DNA of 14,982 nucleotides from Elusimicrobiota bacterium. Its GTDB lineage: Bacteria; Elusimicrobiota; Elusimicrobia; Elusimicrobiales; UBA9959. Position numbers and translations under genes: made by a program. The notes beneath the pieces were generated by a model. It worked only from the letters and a program-made list of their open reading frames with translations, did no database searches and was not told the origin of the DNA. Positions 12,998 to 14,982 of this stretch are shown here, one piece after another (within the stretch, counting starts at the first letter, position 1; each line of letters begins with the position of its first letter). The stretch is from the NCBI GenBank assembly GCA_003450815.1, contig DMES01000012.1, forward strand, positions 247-15,228, read 5' to 3'.

Positions 12998-13037
12998 CCT
13001 TAAATAATCATTTTTGATTACTTAGGGAAATAGTATA
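12998..13037 (-). promoter_or_regulatory. abiE promoter and dyad operator
   Basis: TATACT (-10) lies at 13037-13032 with only a poor -35. Just downstream is a perfect dyad TAATCA-tttt-TGATTA (13005-13020), extended imperfectly to 12998-13026 (CCTTAAATAATCA against CCTAAGTAATCA on the other strand). It covers the start-site region and includes the Shine-Dalgarno of abiEi. This is the expected position for AbiEi autorepression. Confidence 0.5.
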
Positions 13038-13059
13038 GCAAATTGTCCTTAAAAATATA

Positions 13060-14958
13060 TTACCGGGAAACCTGCGTCTGTCCCTGGGTTTTATGATTTT
13101 TGGCCGCGCATGGATTGCCGGTATAGGCGGGAATTAACTGCCGGATCTTCCTGATAATAGGGGCCGGGTCCGGAAGTTCGGAAAGAAGACTGAGCTCGCT
13201 CATCTGCTCCTTCAAAATTGCCATATCGGATTCTTCCGGGATCGCCATGAAGATATCATCATGGCCGGTGTCTTTACGGACATCCTCAGCCCTGAAAAGC
13301 TCCTCAAAAAGCTTTTCCCCAGGCCTTAGGCCGACAAAATCTATCTCAATGTCCTTGCCGGGCTCAAGACCGTTTAAAACTATCAGGTTTTTTGCGAGAT
13401 CAACTACTTTAACCGGGGTGCCCATGTTTAAAACAAATATCTCGCCGCCTTTGCCCATGGCGCAGGCCTGCAGAATAAGCTGTATGGATTCCTCCACCGT
13501 CATGAAATACCTTGTAGTTTCGGGATGCGTTACGGTCAGCGGCCCGCCGTTTATTATCTGTTCCTGAAATATTTTAACCACACTTCCCGAACTGCCCAGC
13601 ACATTGCCGAACCGCACCGACATGCACTTGGTACCGTTAACCTCCGCAAAAGCCCTTACCACCATCTCGCCAAGCCGCTTTGAAGCGCCCATCACGCTTG
13701 AAGGCCTTACCGCCTTGTCGGTTGAAATAAACAAAAACCTTTCCGCCTTATACTTTACAGCCGCCTCAGCTAGCGCATAAGTACCCAGAGTGTTGTTTTT
13801 AATCGCCTCCTGCGGATTGGCCTCCATAAGCGGCACATGCTTATGCGCGGCCGCGTGAAAAACAATATTGGGGGAATAGGTTTCAAAAACATTTTTTAGC
13901 AGAACTTCGTCTTTCACATCCCCGGCCACTGCCACAACCTGGGACGGATACCCCATTTCCCTGATCTCTTTTTCAATATAAAAAAGGGCGGTATTATGGT
14001 TTTCAAGCATTAGAAGCCGCTTGGGGTTATACCTCAAAACCTGCCGGCACAATTCTGACCCTATGGTCCCGCCGGCGCCGGTAACAAGCACGGTCTTCCC
14101 GGAAATTATCCCGGCCATAGCTTTCATATCTAAATGTATTTTTTTACGCGGCAGCAGGTCGGAAAGCTCTATTTTACGCACTGAAAAGCCGCCGGTCCCA
14201 TGGCTTAACTGCTCCTCCAGCGTGGGAACGGTCTTAAACTGCACCATGTGACATTCCCCCTTGGAACAAAGCTCCATGAGGTCTTTTATAAGCTGCCCGC
14301 GGGAATGATTAACCGCCACAATAACCTGGTCTACTTTATGCTCGGCAAGAACTTTTGCAAGAACTTTCCTTCCGCCCAAAATCGGAAGCCCGTGTATCTG
14401 GTGCTTCCATTTATTCGGATTATCATCCAGAAAACCCACTATGTTGTAAGCGATGCGCTTGGAGCGCTGAAAGTCCCTGAGAACCGTTTCGCCCAAGTCC
14501 CCCGCCCCGTATATAACCACGCGCGGCAGCTTTGAATTTTTTCTCCAGTCGGCATACCGCCACTCCCGCGTGGCCCTTATTAAAAACCGTATCATGCCCA
14601 CCAGAAAAAGCGTAAATACCGGATCAATAATAAGTACAGTGCGGGGAAAATCGGCACGCTGCTGAAAAAGTATCACAGCGACTATGCACACCTGGCTGTA
14701 AATCACAGCCTTTATTATGGAGGAAAGATCGGTAAGGCTGGCGTAGCGCCAGATGCCGCGGTAAAGCCCGAAGTAATTGAAGGCCACTATTCTTGCCACT
14801 AAAATAATAGCCAAAGCCGCCCAAAAACGGCTCCATTCTTCCTGTGGCACTAGAAAATCAAACCTAAGCTGAAAAGCCAGCCACCAGGAAATCAGCACGG
14901 CAAGGCTGTCCATGCCTAGAATAACCCATTTGCCGTGTCTAGCCACCGCCCTTTGCAT
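13060..14958 (-). CDS. WbpM/FlaA1-type nucleotide-sugar 4,6-dehydratase, membrane-anchored
   Basis: This is a 632-aa polysaccharide biosynthesis protein of the long CapD/WbpM class. Residues 11-125 contain four membrane helices (WVILGMDSLAVLISWWLAF, FWAALAIILVARIVAF, AVIYSQVCIVAVILF, PVFTLFLVGMIRFLI). Residues about 144-245 form a first Rossmann domain (VVIYGAGDLGE). From residue 287 comes the catalytic SDR domain: NAD motif TGAGGTIGS (293-301), HAAAHKHVPLME (368-379), STDKAVRPSSVMGASKR (412-428). As in WbpM, the usual catalytic Tyr is Met (Met423, with Lys427 kept). The likely substrate is UDP-GlcNAc or a related sugar, feeding rare-sugar or O-antigen/capsule synthesis at the inner membrane. 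The Shine-Dalgarno is weak, and the promoter would lie outside the window. Confidence 0.93.
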   Translation of the reverse strand: MQRAVARHGKWVILGMDSLAVLISWWLAFQLRFDFLVPQEEWSRFWAALAIILVARIVAFNYFGLYRGIWRYASLTDLSSIIKAVIYSQVCIVAVILFQQRADFPRTVLIIDPVFTLFLVGMIRFLIRATREWRYADWRKNSKLPRVVIYGAGDLGETVLRDFQRSKRIAYNIVGFLDDNPNKWKHQIHGLPILGGRKVLAKVLAEHKVDQVIVAVNHSRGQLIKDLMELCSKGECHMVQFKTVPTLEEQLSHGTGGFSVRKIELSDLLPRKKIHLDMKAMAGIISGKTVLVTGAGGTIGSELCRQVLRYNPKRLLMLENHNTALFYIEKEIREMGYPSQVVAVAGDVKDEVLLKNVFETYSPNIVFHAAAHKHVPLMEANPQEAIKNNTLGTYALAEAAVKYKAERFLFISTDKAVRPSSVMGASKRLGEMVVRAFAEVNGTKCMSVRFGNVLGSSGSVVKIFQEQIINGGPLTVTHPETTRYFMTVEESIQLILQACAMGKGGEIFVLNMGTPVKVVDLAKNLIVLNGLEPGKDIEIDFVGLRPGEKLFEELFRAEDVRKDTGHDDIFMAIPEESDMAILKEQMSELSLLSELPDPAPIIRKIRQLIPAYTGNPCAAKNHKTQGQTQVSR

Positions 14959-14982
14959 ACAACAATTCTACAATTTTAACCG

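Overview
This 14,982-bp window looks like a chromosomal segment of a Gram-negative (diderm) bacterium of moderate GC. It encodes a Wzi-family outer-membrane protein, a FlgO/CsgG-like periplasmic protein and two other proteins with Sec signal peptides. The tRNA genes do not encode their CCA ends. The gene mix and style fit an uncultured-phylum genome such as Elusimicrobiota, but no marker here fixes the taxonomy and I give that only as a guess.

Left part (1-3476, all minus strand): the start of a small SWIB/MDM2-domain protein, ATP-type phosphoenolpyruvate carboxykinase (pckA), a class I aminotransferase and tRNA-Cys. The gaps hold a structured dispersed repeat, a heptanucleotide tandem tract, a terminator and a pair of inverted palindromes. 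Middle-left (3547-5834): two divergent exported proteins, one of unknown family and one with YwqK/MORN-like repeats, share a 222-bp intergenic region. They are followed by a bidirectional terminator and tRNA-Ile(CAU).

Centre (5835-9818): a signalling cluster. A receiver-GAF-histidine kinase hybrid is followed 2 nt later by a stand-alone receiver. Converging on this pair are an OmpR/PhoB-type response regulator and, downstream of it, a FlgO-like exported protein. The gap between the last two carries a strong promoter overlapped by three heptamers at 11-bp period, the layout of a PhoB/OmpR-family operator. The FlgO-like gene is therefore a plausible direct target of the neighbouring regulator.

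Right part (9955-14958, all minus strand): cell-surface polysaccharide functions, namely a Wzi-like capsule assembly protein and a WbpM/FlaA1-like nucleotide-sugar 4,6-dehydratase. Between them sits an apparently intact AbiEi/AbiEii toxin-antitoxin (abortive infection) operon with a dyad operator in its leader.

The least expected signal is in the gaps. At least four intergenic tracts have a 7-bp period. Two of them share 16 bases and differ by exactly one 7-base unit. Separately, two copies of a two-hairpin repeat lie just upstream of pckA and of the wzi-like gene and differ by paired, compensatory substitutions.
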